NCBI GenBank assembly: GCA_016801885.1 | Contig: CM028896.1 | Coordinates: forward strand, 372,001 to 436,000 | Reading direction: 5' to 3' | DNA length: 64,000 nucleotides | Origin: Toxotes chatareus | Lineage: Eukaryota > Chordata > Actinopteri > Toxotidae | Program-made: the position numbers and the translations under genes | The notes under the pieces: generated by a model | Database searches by the model: none | Told to the model about the DNA's origin: nothing | Seen by the model: the letters and a program-made list of their open reading frames with translations, nothing else | Part shown: piece by piece, positions 47,931-60,997 of the stretch | Layout of the letters: the number at the start of each line of letters is the position of its first letter | Numbering within the stretch: the stretch's first letter is position 1

Positions 47931-50900
47931 GATTTAAAAAACTGAAAGAAGAAATGTTAGTGTTTGTGATCAAAGCTGCTATGTGTGTGTGTGGGTGCTG
48001 GGAGAAATGATACCTTTAAAAGCGTGTGCAAATATAATGTTAAAGCTGTTTACATTGAACAAAATGTGTCATTGATAGTAATAAAACTAATAAAAAATCA
48101 TTAAAGACATAATAACAATGACACTAAAAAAGGGACATAAGGAAACAAAATTAAAGTTAATTTACAAAAAAGGTTTTAAATCAGATTCTAAATGGAGACC
48201 TTTTGGGAAAAATGTGTCAAGAGTGTAAGAAACCTTTCTCCTCCGTAAAAGATGTCACCTCCTCTAGGTGCTTTAATATGCTCTGTGGCAAAGTATTTCA
48301 CTGTATTTTAATGGGGAAAGATCACGGCAAGTTAAAGCGGGCTGTCACAGAGCAGTCTGAATTTTTGCAGCTGTTAAAAATGTTATATTTTTAAAACTGG
48401 AGCCAGAATGATCAGTCAATTTACAGATTAGTTCACTGACAGCAAATTAATCAGAAACAATTTGGATAATAGATTAATTTGTTAATCTTTAAATGATTAT
48501 TTAAGCGAAACTTACAAAACGTTGGTTCGGTTCTAGCCTGTCAGATGTTTTACACCACAGTAATAGTTAATTGCAGCCATAAACTCATTCATCATGCTTC
48601 TACAGAAGCAACACCTCATTTAGCTCGATGTGTGTTGCATTAGTGGTGTTGCACAATGTCTATATCTGTATCTGCAAAGAGCTGAAGTTAACCTAAATCC
48701 AGCTCCACCCTAACTCGATCCAGAACAGAAAGATTTACATCCTCAGACTTCAAAATCAACAAAAGACATAATATCTTGTCTGAGACACAGGCCAAAGCAA
48801 ACAGAGGTCTGAGCACAGATTTTCTGCGCTGATGGAAATGATTGTAGACATGAAAGTGCAACGCGTCAGTCATCAAGTAGAATATAGAGTTTTACATGTG
48901 GGCAGACTTTATTGTGTTTTACAATCCCCCATCCCCTTCCACCTCTCCAATACAACACACACACACTTTCTCTAATTAGAAGAGGAATGTCTAAGAAAGG
49001 TTGTTAAGGAACCACCCTGAGCTGCTCACACAGACAGGAAGCTTGACTTATATTTCAGACCCATAATTCGGATGCTGCTCTGCTCTGTGTGTCTGTGCAT
49101 GAAACTGACGCAGGTCCCAGTATAAAAACACAGAAGACATATACCTCAAATTTGCACCCTCTGCTGGGGTTCACTTTCTTTAAAACTAAGATTCGTCAGA
49201 GCTGGTGAAATCTGCTCTCTGTAGTTGGCTAAAAATAAAAGGCAGAGTTGGTTTCTACATTTAGAGGTCCGTCATTACAAGTGACCATAAAGTGCAGTAC
49301 TGTAAGGACTTTAGATGTCAGAGCAGTACTCTCCTAAGACAGATTCGCATATGTGAACTTGTATAAAACGTAAGATGAAAAGCTAATGTGAACAAGTGAA
49401 GAGCAGATTTGTGATGAGCTTTGAAACAGGATATGAGCTGACGATGTGTCATGTTTTGAGGGAAGAGGGTGGTAACTTTTTTGTTTTTCTGACTATAAAT
49501 AAAGTGACCAACACACATGCATGCCAGCAAAAAATGCAAATAATTGTGTCTAAAAAAAATGTATCGAAACAAAAGACACATTTCTTGGCCCATCGTCATA
49601 TTCACATGCCAGAAAAAGTTCATCGCAGTACCTCAATTTAGAGACGTAAGGCAGGTGAAAGCCACCCTAAAATACCTTACATCACACAAGGAGAAAACAT
49701 ACAAATAACTGTGCTAGAATTGTGAATGCACTGTAACTACAAGATCTTGATATTAAAACCATGGTGCAGTATCGTACAGGACATTTGTAGAAGAACAGAC
49801 GTATCAACAAACCAGGTCGAGGGAGGTAATATCATGGACACATGCCTTTCATTTCTAAATCCCTTTGAGTGATGAAAGACTTGCTAGCCACTGCTACTTG
49901 CAGGAAGAGGTGTTTTTTTTTATCTAGCACAAATATGAATAGATTTTGCAGAAATCATCTGAAGAAAATGTGAGTTAATGCACATTTCCATCCACTACTG
50001 TTATGTAAATAACCTCTGTGTGACTTATTTGCTGAGTCTGTTTCTGCAATTTGCTTTTATGGATACGCCAACGTTTCAACCTCAGCCAAAAACTTATGTA
50101 ATATTTTGACTTTTTTTTTTTTTTTTTTTTAGTTTTCAGCATTTTCTCTTGGACTTTTTTTTTTTTAAATTTACAAATGTAAATGTACATGAAAACATGC
50201 TTTGGCTAATCCTGCCTCATTCTGTGGGCATTTACACCTTGTATTAATATATGTTTTCCAGATATGATACTTGGATGCAAATCACATTTCAGTGCCAGGT
50301 GTAAATATGGTAAAACTGGGGACCAGAACTCTCTCTGGTCCTATGAGCTCAAATCTGAACTAAAAAAATCCTATCAAAGCCAAATACGAATAACCTCATT
50401 AGCAGATATTCAGAGGTATTGCGCAGTAACAGCTGCCAACAGGCCTGATGCTCCTGTAGTTTTATTTGATGGCACTTGACTTTACTCAGTTTCGTGCGGG
50501 ACTTCAGATAACCCTATGAAAAATTCCAGGAATTTTATTGTACAAATCTCATCAAGCACCATTGGAAACCAGTGGAAAGTGCTCGATGCAGAGTAGACAC
50601 AGATGTACTGTCTATATACAGACTGAGCAGTTGGCACTGGCAGGAAACTCAGTGGCCTGGTGTCAGTGCAAGACTACTGCAGAAAAAAAGAGTATCTGTA
50701 ATTAGTGACAGACAACCTGCTGTAATGTCAGAGTGAAACTAAAGGAGAGGGAAAACTGCACACTGGAATAGTAAAATGTTGAGGTGATTATACAGCAGTT
50801 ACAGTAGCTGAAACTATGAAGTGAAACTATGGCTAAATCAGCATGAAAAATAAATGTTGCTCAACAGAGGCACAAACAACAAGCTGAAAATAAACTTCAA

Positions 50901-51206
50901 ATGTGCTTCTCAAAAGTGGACTGAGAAAACTGAGGCTGAACTTCTCAGGAAGAATTACGCAGTAATGCTGTCAAATAGTAGTAATTGTGTGATGTCATGT
51001 AAATCTTTAGGTTGCTCCAAGTCATTTCAGTTTTCTTTTTACTCACTTCATGTCTTGAAAAGCTACTCCTGTTTTTTTTTTTTTTTAAGTTGTTTTACAA
51101 AGTCGGTATGGCCCTTTTAGATCACAAAATATATGTACTTTATGTCTGATAAATAAGAGTCTTTAACTTTAATTGGTCCATGTTATTAACCATGCTTACA
51201 ATGTGG
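47931..51206. other. Intergenic, no gene recognised
   Basis: Holds a CTCF-like site (49154) and a 20-base T-run at 50111-50130. No coding segment supported. Confidence 0.4.
49154..49168 (-). promoter_or_regulatory. CTCF-like motif
   Basis: The minus strand reads CCCAGCAGAGGGTGC, one mismatch (T for C) from the CTCF core. Confidence 0.4.
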
Positions 51207-51350
51207 GATGGAGATGGGAATGCCTGTTGGTTGGTCCACCCATTTTGGTGTAAAATATCTAAACAACTTCTGATATATTGCCAAGAACTTTGGCTCCGAC
51301 ATTCATGCTGCCCTCAGGGTGAATTGCAAAAACTCTGGTGATCGCATGAA
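51207..51350 (-). repeat. Teleost 'CTCTGGGGACCATGAATG' family, copy 4
   Basis: Forward text reads TTGGTTGGTCCACCCATTTTG, 'aaacaacttctgatatattg' and 'cattcatgctgccctcaggg'. This is the reverse complement of the family seen at 43.7 kb, diverged. Confidence 0.6.
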
Positions 51351-54300
51351 TTGTCAAGCAAAAGATATGATGGCAACTCAAGAAAACAGTTTGCCTCAAG
51401 TAGTGGTTTTCCTACAAAATACACAAAATATCTGTGCTCTGCTTAAAGCTTTGATACTTCACTGTTATTTGCAACTGTGATTAAAACCTTTATCCATGGA
51501 AACGTGTTTCCTTCATCTAATTCCCCACTAAAAAACCAGTAACGCACCACTCATGTTTCCCTGCATGACAATCAGCTTGCACCACTGCTGACAAACTGAA
51601 GGACAATCCAGAATCCCTCACCAAACCAGCATCTGCACAGCCGGTGCCTTTCAAGCAAAGCGTGCTTCCACTGAAGTTTATTTTCTGTGGTCTGAACCAA
51701 AGTTGGTTTTATTGCTGTTGTCATATTTAGTCTGTTTAGGCTCACAGTGCCCATCTACAATCAAACCAGAGCTTGTAAACAGAGGTCACATGATCTGAAA
51801 GCAAACTCTTTATTGGGCCGAGTTCGTTGACCTGTGAATGTGCCAAGTTTGAGATTTTGGCAACAGCAGAGTCACAACAAAGCTAGCCAACCCATAATTT
51901 TGCCTTAGCCTTGGTATTAGAGGTTGTTCTTTTGCAGTTTGTTCTCAACATGTTCTCAACAGCAGCAGTGTTCTCTTGGACAGAGACACATTTTTAGCCA
52001 TCTAAGAGTCAGAATGCAAATATAATCCTTCTAAGGCAAAGAACTCAAACCAGAGTTCAAATCAGCTGTTCAGCACGAGGGACATCATTGTGATTTACAT
52101 AAAAACAGTCCTCAGCATGTTCCTGGAAAGACTTTTCTACAGCAATTGTCCTTTTAACATGGTCTGCTACTTTTAACAATTCAGCTCAGTGGCAACATGT
52201 CGTCTTATTTCAGAAAATGTAAGAAAAATAAGTCTAACAGGCTGAATCTCAGACTTTGTGAGACAATGGACCTCATGCAAGAGCATCTCATATGAACAAA
52301 TTTTGGATTAAGTGGCATGGACAAGTGATTTAACGGAGTTTCTGTCTTTCACACAGAAATGGATTGAGACAGCTTTAAGATAACAATATGGAAATGTTCT
52401 GTCATGAGGCCCAATGACCTAAAACTGAAAATGATTAGGAAAATTTTCAGATTTACGGTTTTCAAGTGGTACCATGACATCCTTTGTCGACAAGACTTGA
52501 CAAACATGATCCTAAAAATGTGTTTTCTGAATGGAAGCCATGTCGCTCCAATGAAACGTGCTGTTTGTTCCAGGAAGTGAGACACCAGATTTGTGGCCAA
52601 ACCAGATACAGGAAGTGTACGGTCACCCAGTCACCCTGAAAACTGGGGGTGGAAACTAAGAATATTGCAGACCTACAGTGTGTGTGTGTGTTTGTAATGT
52701 GTTTTGGCGTGTGTGTGTGTGTGTGTGTGTGTGTGCATGATTTGTGAACCTGTGGTCTCCACGAAATCAGGAAGTGATAAAAAACTCCTAAAGAACAATT
52801 TTTATTTTTCTGTTTTTCAAAAACATGTTTTATATCAAGTTGTTTGTTCTTTTCCTCCTCTTATTTTCCTTATTGGCTACTTTATATTTCATTTGGAACA
52901 TGAAAACCATGTCTCCTTTAAAATCAGCACCAACATTCGAGATGAATTGTTTCTTGGGCTGCCAGGTTTGGTCCTCGTCTGTTGGAGCCTGTCTCCAAGA
53001 GGCGACTGTTTTTATTTAAGAGCTTTCCACCAGATTAACGGTATTATTCTTACTGACTCTGTGTTTGGGTTGCAGAGGTCCAACAGTTGGCTGTAATACA
53101 GGGTGAATAGGCAACCCCGACCACATAAAGCCAGGGCCCTGTCTGTTTCACAATGTATTTATTTCCTGCCTCAACAACCGTGGCTTATCCAGACTTTGTT
53201 TATGGAAGATACAAAATTCAGGCAGAAAAGATCCAAACTGTGGCTGCTTTCACCATCATTTTAGCTCAGTCAGGTAAACATCAACAAATTAAGTTTAAAG
53301 CACTCGTTGTTGTGACTGAAAATCTGGGAGTTTTTTTTTCTTTGTGAACACTGAAGGAGTGGGGACAGGTTTGTTTATTGTGTGTGACTGTTCCTCTACT
53401 TGTTTTCTTTCTCTTTTAGTTTCTCTCTTTATTTCAGTTTCCACTGCGATGTGCAAAGTGAGGGTCACATGACAGATGGAGACAGCTAGTGTCAGCTACG
53501 CTAATCTTGGACTACTTATGGAGAAGACTGGTAGCGCTATTGCTTAAAAAGCAATGTTGCTATGTATGGTTGCTCCTTGTTTTTCATTTGCTGTGTAAGC
53601 GCTTGTGTGCAGCGTTTTGATGTGTGATTGGAAACAGCAGAAAAAGGTGGCGTTTGTTGTTTGTTCGACATGTTCACCTCAGTAAGTATGTAGGACGTAG
53701 GAAGTATTTTCCTCCTCTGTCTACTCTCCTGAGGTTTGGTCCTCATAGAAATGCAAAAACACAAATGTACACTTTTCACCACACACAGACACACACACAC
53801 ACACACATAGTCTGGGAAAGTCCTTATCATAACTGGTTTCTCACTTTCCTCATTTACGTCTTGTTCCACTGTCTGACAGCCAGTGTTCCACCACATTTAT
53901 AGCCTGGAGATTGTGCCTGTGTATGTGTTTGGATGTGGTGCATATGTACATGTCTTTAAGTCTATGTGTGAAACTCCACAGCGAGTTGTTCCGTCTCCAC
54001 CAGTAGCCAGACCACATCTGATCCTTCCCAACATCCATTAACACCCTTATATATATTTTTTATAATAACACAAGTTGATGGACTAATGTTCTATTAAAGA
54101 TTAATGCAGCAATTTGTATGAACACACAAATATCCTGAGGTTTCTATTAAAAGGAATATTTCCACACTGAGGCGACCACAGAGTTCGGGGTCCCTTACAT
54201 GCGTTTTACAAGAACCAACAACTAGAAAGTGACCAGTGACATCAGCTTCACAATATGTGCGCGTGTGTGTGTCTGTGCTCATACCTCCAATTCAGTTGAT

Positions 54301-55424
54301 TTTATCCAGATGAGAACAGTATTATACGAAATCAGGTGGATTAAAGAGCATGATAATGTGGGTTTAAGGTCTCTAACAAGATAATAATGTAGCCCTGGCA
54401 CCCTTGTACTCAAAACACAGAATTGGGACACAGTTAGAGTCAATTAAAGGATGCAAAGGTCACCATGCGCATGTCATGTCGGTTATAGTGTCCAGTTTTT
54501 ATTGAACTTGTTTCAGAGGTGTTGATTTAACTGGATGGTCACTGATGAGGATGTAGTTTGTGGTGCTGTTGAACAGTACCAAATCGCAGAGTGGTCCCTG
54601 TCCCTGTCTGTGTAGACTGCAGCATTAAGACAGTTTTAGTTCAACATTAGTTGAGTTCAGTGTTGAGACAAACAAGGCTCTGTATATTTAAACAGGTTAA
54701 ATACTTAAAAACTGCCCCAGCAGCACATCAACCAATAGCATAGAAACCAGGGAACAAAAAGAGGACGTAGCTTTGACATGTGATTTGTTACGTTACTTTG
54801 CAGCCTATTCTTGTTTCCTTCATGGAAATCAAGTGTAATCATGTCAAGCGATATCCAGCTGGTCATTTTGTTTTGTTTGTTTGTTGACAGAACTTCTTCC
54901 TCCATAGCTGCTGGTTAACAAGTCTAAACAAGGTCATTCTACTGTTCATTTAAATTCTGTTGCTAACTTTCTGTACTCGGATTTGACATTTGACACTATT
55001 CTTTTTAAATCAAAACATGAGGACCTAACCATGTCTCCCTTTGGCAGGATGGACTGTAAGATGCAATACCGTCTTTCACCACACAGACTGACTGACATCC
55101 ATCAGTCATTGCAACTCAGAGGGGCGCTGCCGCTGAGCATTATTACAGGGGACTGTCACTGCACCGCCAGAGAGTGAGGTCCTCGTTAAGTCTCCGTTGT
55201 CTTTTTCATTTTGCTCCCCTTGAATGTCCTGATCTATTCTATTGTTGTGATTTATGTTTCTTGACTGAACTGAGTCGACGCAGAGACAGTGAATGTTATG
55301 ACAGTGATCAGACTGTGAGATTAGTGTGTTATTTTGTGGTTGTGTTGTGGGCTGGAAGGTGAATTACTGTTTATTGGTGGAGCGTGGCAGTTTGTCAACA
55401 TAAATAATTTATTTAAATACACAT

Positions 55425-55458
<34 letters not shown>

Positions 55459-56625
55459 CTGAGGAATGCAATAATATGGGCATCCATAGACAAAAAGAAA
55501 AAAAAATAGACAGAAAAAGACACAAATGTAGGCAATGAGCTTGGCACACACGGTCACACACGCAAAGAGCAAGAGATACAAACACACACACACACACACA
55601 CACGGATTAAAAAAAACCTTTACAGTGTAAATATTAACCCACTTGATCTGTTTTTAGTCACACTTTGGTTGACTTTTGTCCTTTTTAGGACAATTTTATT
55701 GAACTTTGGAACAACACTTTTGTGTTTTTCCAAATAAACGTTTCTCACCAGCAGTTCACACCACTCATACTTGTTTTTGCTGGAAACTGTAGGAGGCCTT
55801 ACAGGAGACTCGGTGTCCCAGACCAGTCCATCCTCCACTCATCACGTTTGATGTTTTTACTATTAAGATTTTTTTTTTTCCCTGTGTTGCTGCAGTGGTT
55901 TGTCTTAGTTGGCGTTTTCTCCTTCTGCAAGCTGCTCATTTCTTTTTTATTAATTCTGCACACACACACAAACACGGACTTGCATTTGCACACAAATAAT
56001 TACATAACTATGATGCACACAGTGAACTTTTCATTCCTTAATTGGATACATTCACAGTTTTCACTCTGTCTTTATTATTGACTTTTAGTATCTGTGTCCT
56101 AATTGAACACCACTCTATAATTCTGTCTTCTGAGTCCAAGAGAAGGTGCTCACTGCAGGCTAGACACTGTGGCAGGGCTTGTATCTTAAAGGCCTACCAC
56201 ACCCACACATGTCCACTTAATCTGAAGGATTAGACCTCTGCTCAGATTGACGTTGGGTAGAACCATCCTACATGAGATTATCAAACTTCACCAACCAGCA
56301 ATAACGATAAAGGTGTAACTTCTCCCACCTCAAACTGAAGAGTTACAGAAACATCAGTTATTTATATTATCATTATTTATTTTAGTCATTCAGCGAGTTT
56401 GTTTTATTGAAGACTATTTAGCTACAACAGTGACAGGAAAACAAAAACAACAAAGAAACAAGATTGATCTCGACACACATTTCTCTGATGAAAACAGAGG
56501 TAGAAGCTTCATCCAGCATGTCCTGACATATTCAACCCAGACATGTCTGCCTGCTGTCTCATGCTGCTTTATTCCTCTTTTAATCCTTTTCCAGCAAACT
56601 CCAAACCACTCAGGTGCACACACAC

Positions 56626-56670
<45 letters not shown>

Positions 56671-59394
56671 GCATCCTTTGGTAATTCAAGTTCATGGCTC
56701 AAGGTTTGCACAACTAAGTACAAATTATCCGTGTTCCTCACATATAAAGAATCACATGAAGTTGGTTATATTCTGAGACAAAAAAATATACAAAAGTGTG
56801 ATTTGAAAAACAGAAAAAAGGACAGTATAAGAAGGTGGTCGCTCACCCTGACACAAGGTCATGGGAGGTACTGAAGGTTAACGAGGAAGACAAATACACA
56901 CCAACTCTTCAACATCAACACCTCTAAAAACAAATACATAAAAGATCTATAACCATCAATTATGAAACAGCAACAGTTCTCCGGGGTCATACAAGACCGA
57001 GCAGGACGCTCCGTCTGTGTGTGTGTATGTGTGCAACATACCTCAGTGTGTCGGTAGAGGACGAAAGCTTTGATTTGAGTGGTTGTGTAATTGTACGTTT
57101 GTGACTCTTGAGGCCTCCGAACTCATCAAGCTGTCAGAGTTCAACATGTCTGTACCATGAGGGTGATGACACACACACAGTGTGTGAGTGTGTGTGTGTG
57201 TTAACCCAGTGACTAATGGTGTTGACAGATAAACCGAAACAAGTGTGTCTTTTCTATATCAGTGCGTTGAATGCATTCAATGACCATATATGTTCAACTT
57301 AAATTGCAGTATCTGTGCCTGTGTGTTGATGGGTTTATATATTCTAAACTCTGCATGTGTCCGGTGAATTATCTTCATTGGTAGCTATTCTCAATTACTG
57401 ATTTAGGTCAATTAGAAATGTTGCCAAAACAGTAAGTAATGTAATGTTCATATCCACCTGGCATTTCCCATCAAAGGGAGGTGATTTTGCTGGGATATTT
57501 GGTCTCTGTGGGAACACGTCTCATTGTGTTGGGTGACTTTTGCTGCTTGTGGCCACCTTGCACCTGCATTTTGTTGAGCAATTGTCCAATTTTATAACAC
57601 AGCATAAAGCATCACCCCATCAATCAGTCATTAGATCAGCGCTATTAGATTTCCTCATCCAAAACACAGATGCTCAGTAGAGACTTCTATGGTCTTTAAT
57701 TTAGTTACATTACACCGATTAACTACAGTGAAGCTACATTAATTCATTTTTGGCCATTTGGTGGCTGAAGAACCAGCTGGAAATACAACATTAGCCATAT
57801 TTCCATCAAAATGAGAGAATCACACCAGATTTAATAAATTAATGAATTAATGAAAACATCCTCTATGGCACAAAAAAAAGTTTTTAGACTCACTTGAGGT
57901 AGTTTTTGCCTTTTTTAAGAAGAGTTAAGATGCATAATGGGAGATGGAAACACTTTTTCCAAATAAGTTCTGACATAGCAAACATTTAATGCACATGACT
58001 GATCAGCTGATTCTGCTTCTATAGAAGAAGAAGAAGTTGTTTCTGGCATTTTCTCGCTCCATTGATAAAAAAAAAAAAAAGCCCTTTCCTCTGTTGCTTC
58101 TCATCGATGGCCAAGGTGACTGGTTTTGTTTGTTGTTCTTCCACTTTTGCTTAATATTTGCTCTGCAGTTACATGGAAACACAACTACTGACATATTATC
58201 ATGTTACCATTATCATTTTCAGCATATTAGTCACACTGTCCAAACGTTTGATCAACTGCCATCACGTGACACATTTAACATATTATTTAACGTTAATACA
58301 GATAATAATGTAAATAACTTTACATGCAAGCATTAATGTACAAGAACACTACATCATACATGGCTACTGCTACAACACAAAGTTAGTTAGCTGAAGATAA
58401 CACCATAGATTTTGTCAGGATCAAACACCTGAAAATATGGTGGTGTGTGCATGCAGGTGTCTGGTTTTGTGCCAGTGCATTTAAATGTAAAAAAAAAACA
58501 TTGCATCTGCATGAGAGTGGGCTATATGTTGATGTATACAGTGTGTAAGTACCCCGCCAGTATGTCAGTGTGTCAGACATCAACACAGACAGACTCAGAC
58601 GTTTTACTGTAATTGCAGGTTGAACTGAGGAGAAACTTCACCACACGACCCAATCAGGTTTAATGATTCTGTCGCTGTGAGGGTAAAATACAAATTACTT
58701 GAGAATCCAGAGAATGCATGTCTGTCTGGATCCCACCTGACACTAACTGTTCTTTTTAATCTATTTAAAAAAAAAAAAAATAGTTCAGCCAACTTTGTTT
58801 TTCATTTTTGAATTTAAGTTAGCAGGAGAAAAAAAAACTAAATATCACTTTCTTAAAAGGCATAAAAGGTGAACAGCAATCGAATCATGGTTTGATACAG
58901 CCATGAACATGAACTGAAAGTACAGCTTATATAAAAACAAAAAAAACCTTTGTATCTTAATAACTGCATATTGCTCCAACACATGCTGTGTCTGCACATC
59001 ACAGCACTAAAATAAAAACATGCAACTCATGACTTAATGAGCAGAAATCACAAATTGTTTACTCGTTTTTCTTCATTCATCCATTAAGACATAACGAGTC
59101 AAAAATGAAGTCAATTAATGTCCATAGAAAATTCATTTTCACATTCACAAGAAATGCTAACATGCTTTATTTGTGATATAAATATAAATGTGATATAAAT
59201 ACTTCGATCAGGCCTTAATCTTGCTGATATCACCGTTTGTGACGAGAAAGAACAAAGTAAGGTAAAGAACACGATTCATCAGTGTTATCTGTTAAAGTAA
59301 TTACCACCTCTTAAAGGACCTGGCAGTGAGTCAGTGAGTCTGACTGACTCACTCATGACTGACTGATGGATGAGTTGACTGAAACTGTTCCTTG
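51351..59394. other. Intergenic, microsatellite-rich, no gene recognised
   Basis: Simple repeats: GT at 52709-52735, AC at 53783-53806, 55426-55457, 55580-55603 and about 56612-56670, and an opposed AC/GT pair at 57169-57200. Poly-A or T runs are frequent. No protein family recognised on either strand. Confidence 0.4.
56612..56670. repeat. Interrupted AC/ATAC microsatellite
   Basis: AC runs broken by three CATACA units. The histidine/threonine open frames over it are artefacts. Confidence 0.9.
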
Positions 59395-59470
59395 AACAAC
59401 TTTTGGCTGGATTTCCATGAAATGGAAACCTAGTGCCATCATCAGACCATTTTTATGTGTCCAGGTTCAG
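59395..59470 (-). repeat. Teleost 'CTCTGGGGACCATGAATG' family, copy 5
   Basis: Forward text reads TTGAACAACTTTTGGCTGGA, TTTCCATGAAATGG and CTAGTGCCATCATCAGACCA, matching the distal part of the family in reverse orientation. Confidence 0.55.
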
Positions 59471-59656
59471 TACTGCTCTATGACCCAATGCTGGAAATGT
59501 CAACCAGCATTAAATGCAGGACACATGGCCACTAAATGCAAGTGTGGAGCAGAGACAGCATTTGATTGAAGTTTGTCTGACGTCTGAAAGATGCATGAAA
59601 ATGTTCACCCATCCCCCCACTTACTGAGATCCCCTTACTAGCTTTTTGTAGAGCTT

Positions 59657-59926
59657 TCAACTGCATCTCATGGTCATTATCAATGGATGTGATTTGCTCT
59701 CTTGTTGTGGAGATGGCTCAGGTTTCACCACAAGACCTAAGCATGGATCTTCAGACATGTGATAACAGTAATCATCTATGGAGAGGAAAGTGGTATCAGC
59801 TGTCTGTTCAAAGATGGTCTCTGGTGTTGGACATGAGACCTTTTCCCAGCCGTCCACTGACTCCTGGTCAGTGACCTTTGACTGTTTATCTGTGGATGCT
59901 GTGATCAGTTTTATCCCGGTGTTCAC
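59657..59926 (-). CDS. Coding-like segment, unassigned (possible terminal exon)
   Basis: Minus-strand open frame of about 90 codons ending in TGA at 59657. It reads DGWEKVSCPTPETIFEQ, then TTFLSIDDYCYHMSEDP and LVVKPEPSP. The even amino-acid use, tyrosine/acidic clusters and a VKPE (SUMO-type) motif look like a protein tail, for example a receptor cytoplasmic tail or a transcription-factor C-terminus. I recognise no family, the start is unclear and the acceptor is not strong. A chance open frame cannot be excluded. Confidence 0.3.
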   Translation of the reverse strand: MNTGIKLITASTDKQSKVTDQESVDGWEKVSCPTPETIFEQTADTTFLSIDDYCYHMSEDPCLGLVVKPEPSPQQESKSHPLIMTMRCS

Positions 59927-60258
59927 AGACAGCTGGTGCTGCTTTTTTTGACCCAGTGTTTGTTTAATGTCATATTGTTACTGTTATTATGACGTAAAAC
60001 ACTGATGCTGATAGAGATAGCAAAATGATCATTGGTTTTTTTAATTCGGTTTATTATTTAATGTATTAATTGCACAATAGTTTTAGATTCTATTTTTTTC
60101 AATTCGTTTTCTTTTATTTCCTTAGCTCTGCTCTATCCTTCTCTTTATCTGGTCTGCTTCTAACATAAAAAGTTATAAATATACACAGAAAAGAAAAACC
60201 TTCCCCTCCCCTTGTTCAACAGTTTAAGACAAATCAGTCTGGTGTCGCAGACAAATTC

Positions 60259-60400
60259 TCAATTATCCAGAGAGACCTCAGTCAGATGATTTTCCTCTGT
60301 CTGTGAGGAAGCTGAATCACTGTCATACCACCCGCCACTATATGCTGCTGTTTTTTCCCAGAGCCTGTCACTACATGTCCTTAAATTAACTTGATACACA
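60259..60400 (-). other. Second coding-like segment, unassigned
   Basis: Minus strand: a possible weak acceptor (ctgtgtatcaag) at about 60394, then an open frame including SDRLWEKTAAYSGGWYDSD and SSQTEENHLTEVSLDN, ending in TGA. An AATAAA lies on the same strand about 150 bases on. It could be an alternative last exon of the same unknown gene as 59657-59926. Weak evidence. Confidence 0.25.
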
Positions 60401-60517
60401 GCAAGAATGAGTGTGTGTGTGAGTCTGTGCATATGTGTGAAATAGAAAAAGTACATTCACATGCTTCTGTCTGGGCTGTATGTGTCTGCATGTCTTCATC
60501 CATGTATTTGTCTTTGC

Positions 60518-60548
60518 ATTTTGTGTGTGTGTGTGTGTGTGTGAGTGT
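60518..60548. repeat. GT microsatellite
   Basis: GT run with one GA interruption, just upstream of the promoter module. Confidence 0.9.
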
Positions 60549-60621
60549 GTATTTGCCCCCACACCACCACAACACCAACCACAGGAAGAGTGGGAGAGAG
60601 AGGAGAGGTGGACCACGGAGC

Positions 60622-60712
60622 GGTTAACCTCATGACATCACAAGCTCCGTGCTGATTGGCTGCTGCCGGAGGCTGGAGGGTTTATAAACCTTGCCTTGGT
60701 TTCAGCAGCACC
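60622..60712 (+). promoter_or_regulatory. TATA promoter with CRE-like and CCAAT boxes
   Basis: In order: GGTTAAC (60623-60629), CRE-like TGACATCA (60633-60640), inverted CCAAT (ATTGG, 60655-60659) and TATAAA (60683-60688) inside a GGTTTATAAACC palindrome. Spacing puts the start site near 60713, with CCAAT at about -55 and the CRE at about -75, the usual arrangement for a strong, regulated plus-strand promoter. The TATA palindrome alone would allow either direction; the order of the other boxes favours plus. Confidence 0.65.
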
Positions 60713-60840
60713 ATCACCGGGCAGCAAACAACATCCAGGGAAAACCAGGAGATAAACTAAAGAGAAACCTCGTCTGCCTGCTCCTGCTTGACGTTCCTGC
60801 AGCCGCTGAACTCCTGAAGCTTCCTCCGACTGCAAACAAG
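60713..60840 (+). other. Probable noncoding first exon (5' UTR)
   Basis: About 128 bases from the predicted start site to donor ACAAG|gtcaga at 60840. It contains no ATG, so coding would begin in a later exon. I find no convincing downstream exon before the window ends, so the gene is unidentified. The start is approximate. Confidence 0.45.
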
Positions 60841-60997
60841 GTCAGAATGAATGAAAAACTGAACGTTACATTTTTTTCTGCAGCACTGGTGGTGTGATGA
60901 GAGGCGGGAGCGCAGGTTAATATTTGTACAAGTTACTGGAAATTTGCAGTGTGAAGGCACTGAAGTGCGCGTTCTTTCATGCATAGGAAACACATGA

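Noticed and set aside
53537..53902. Overlapping open frames of 119 and 92 codons on both strands
   Set aside because: Both cross an AC microsatellite and neither has a protein-like pattern.
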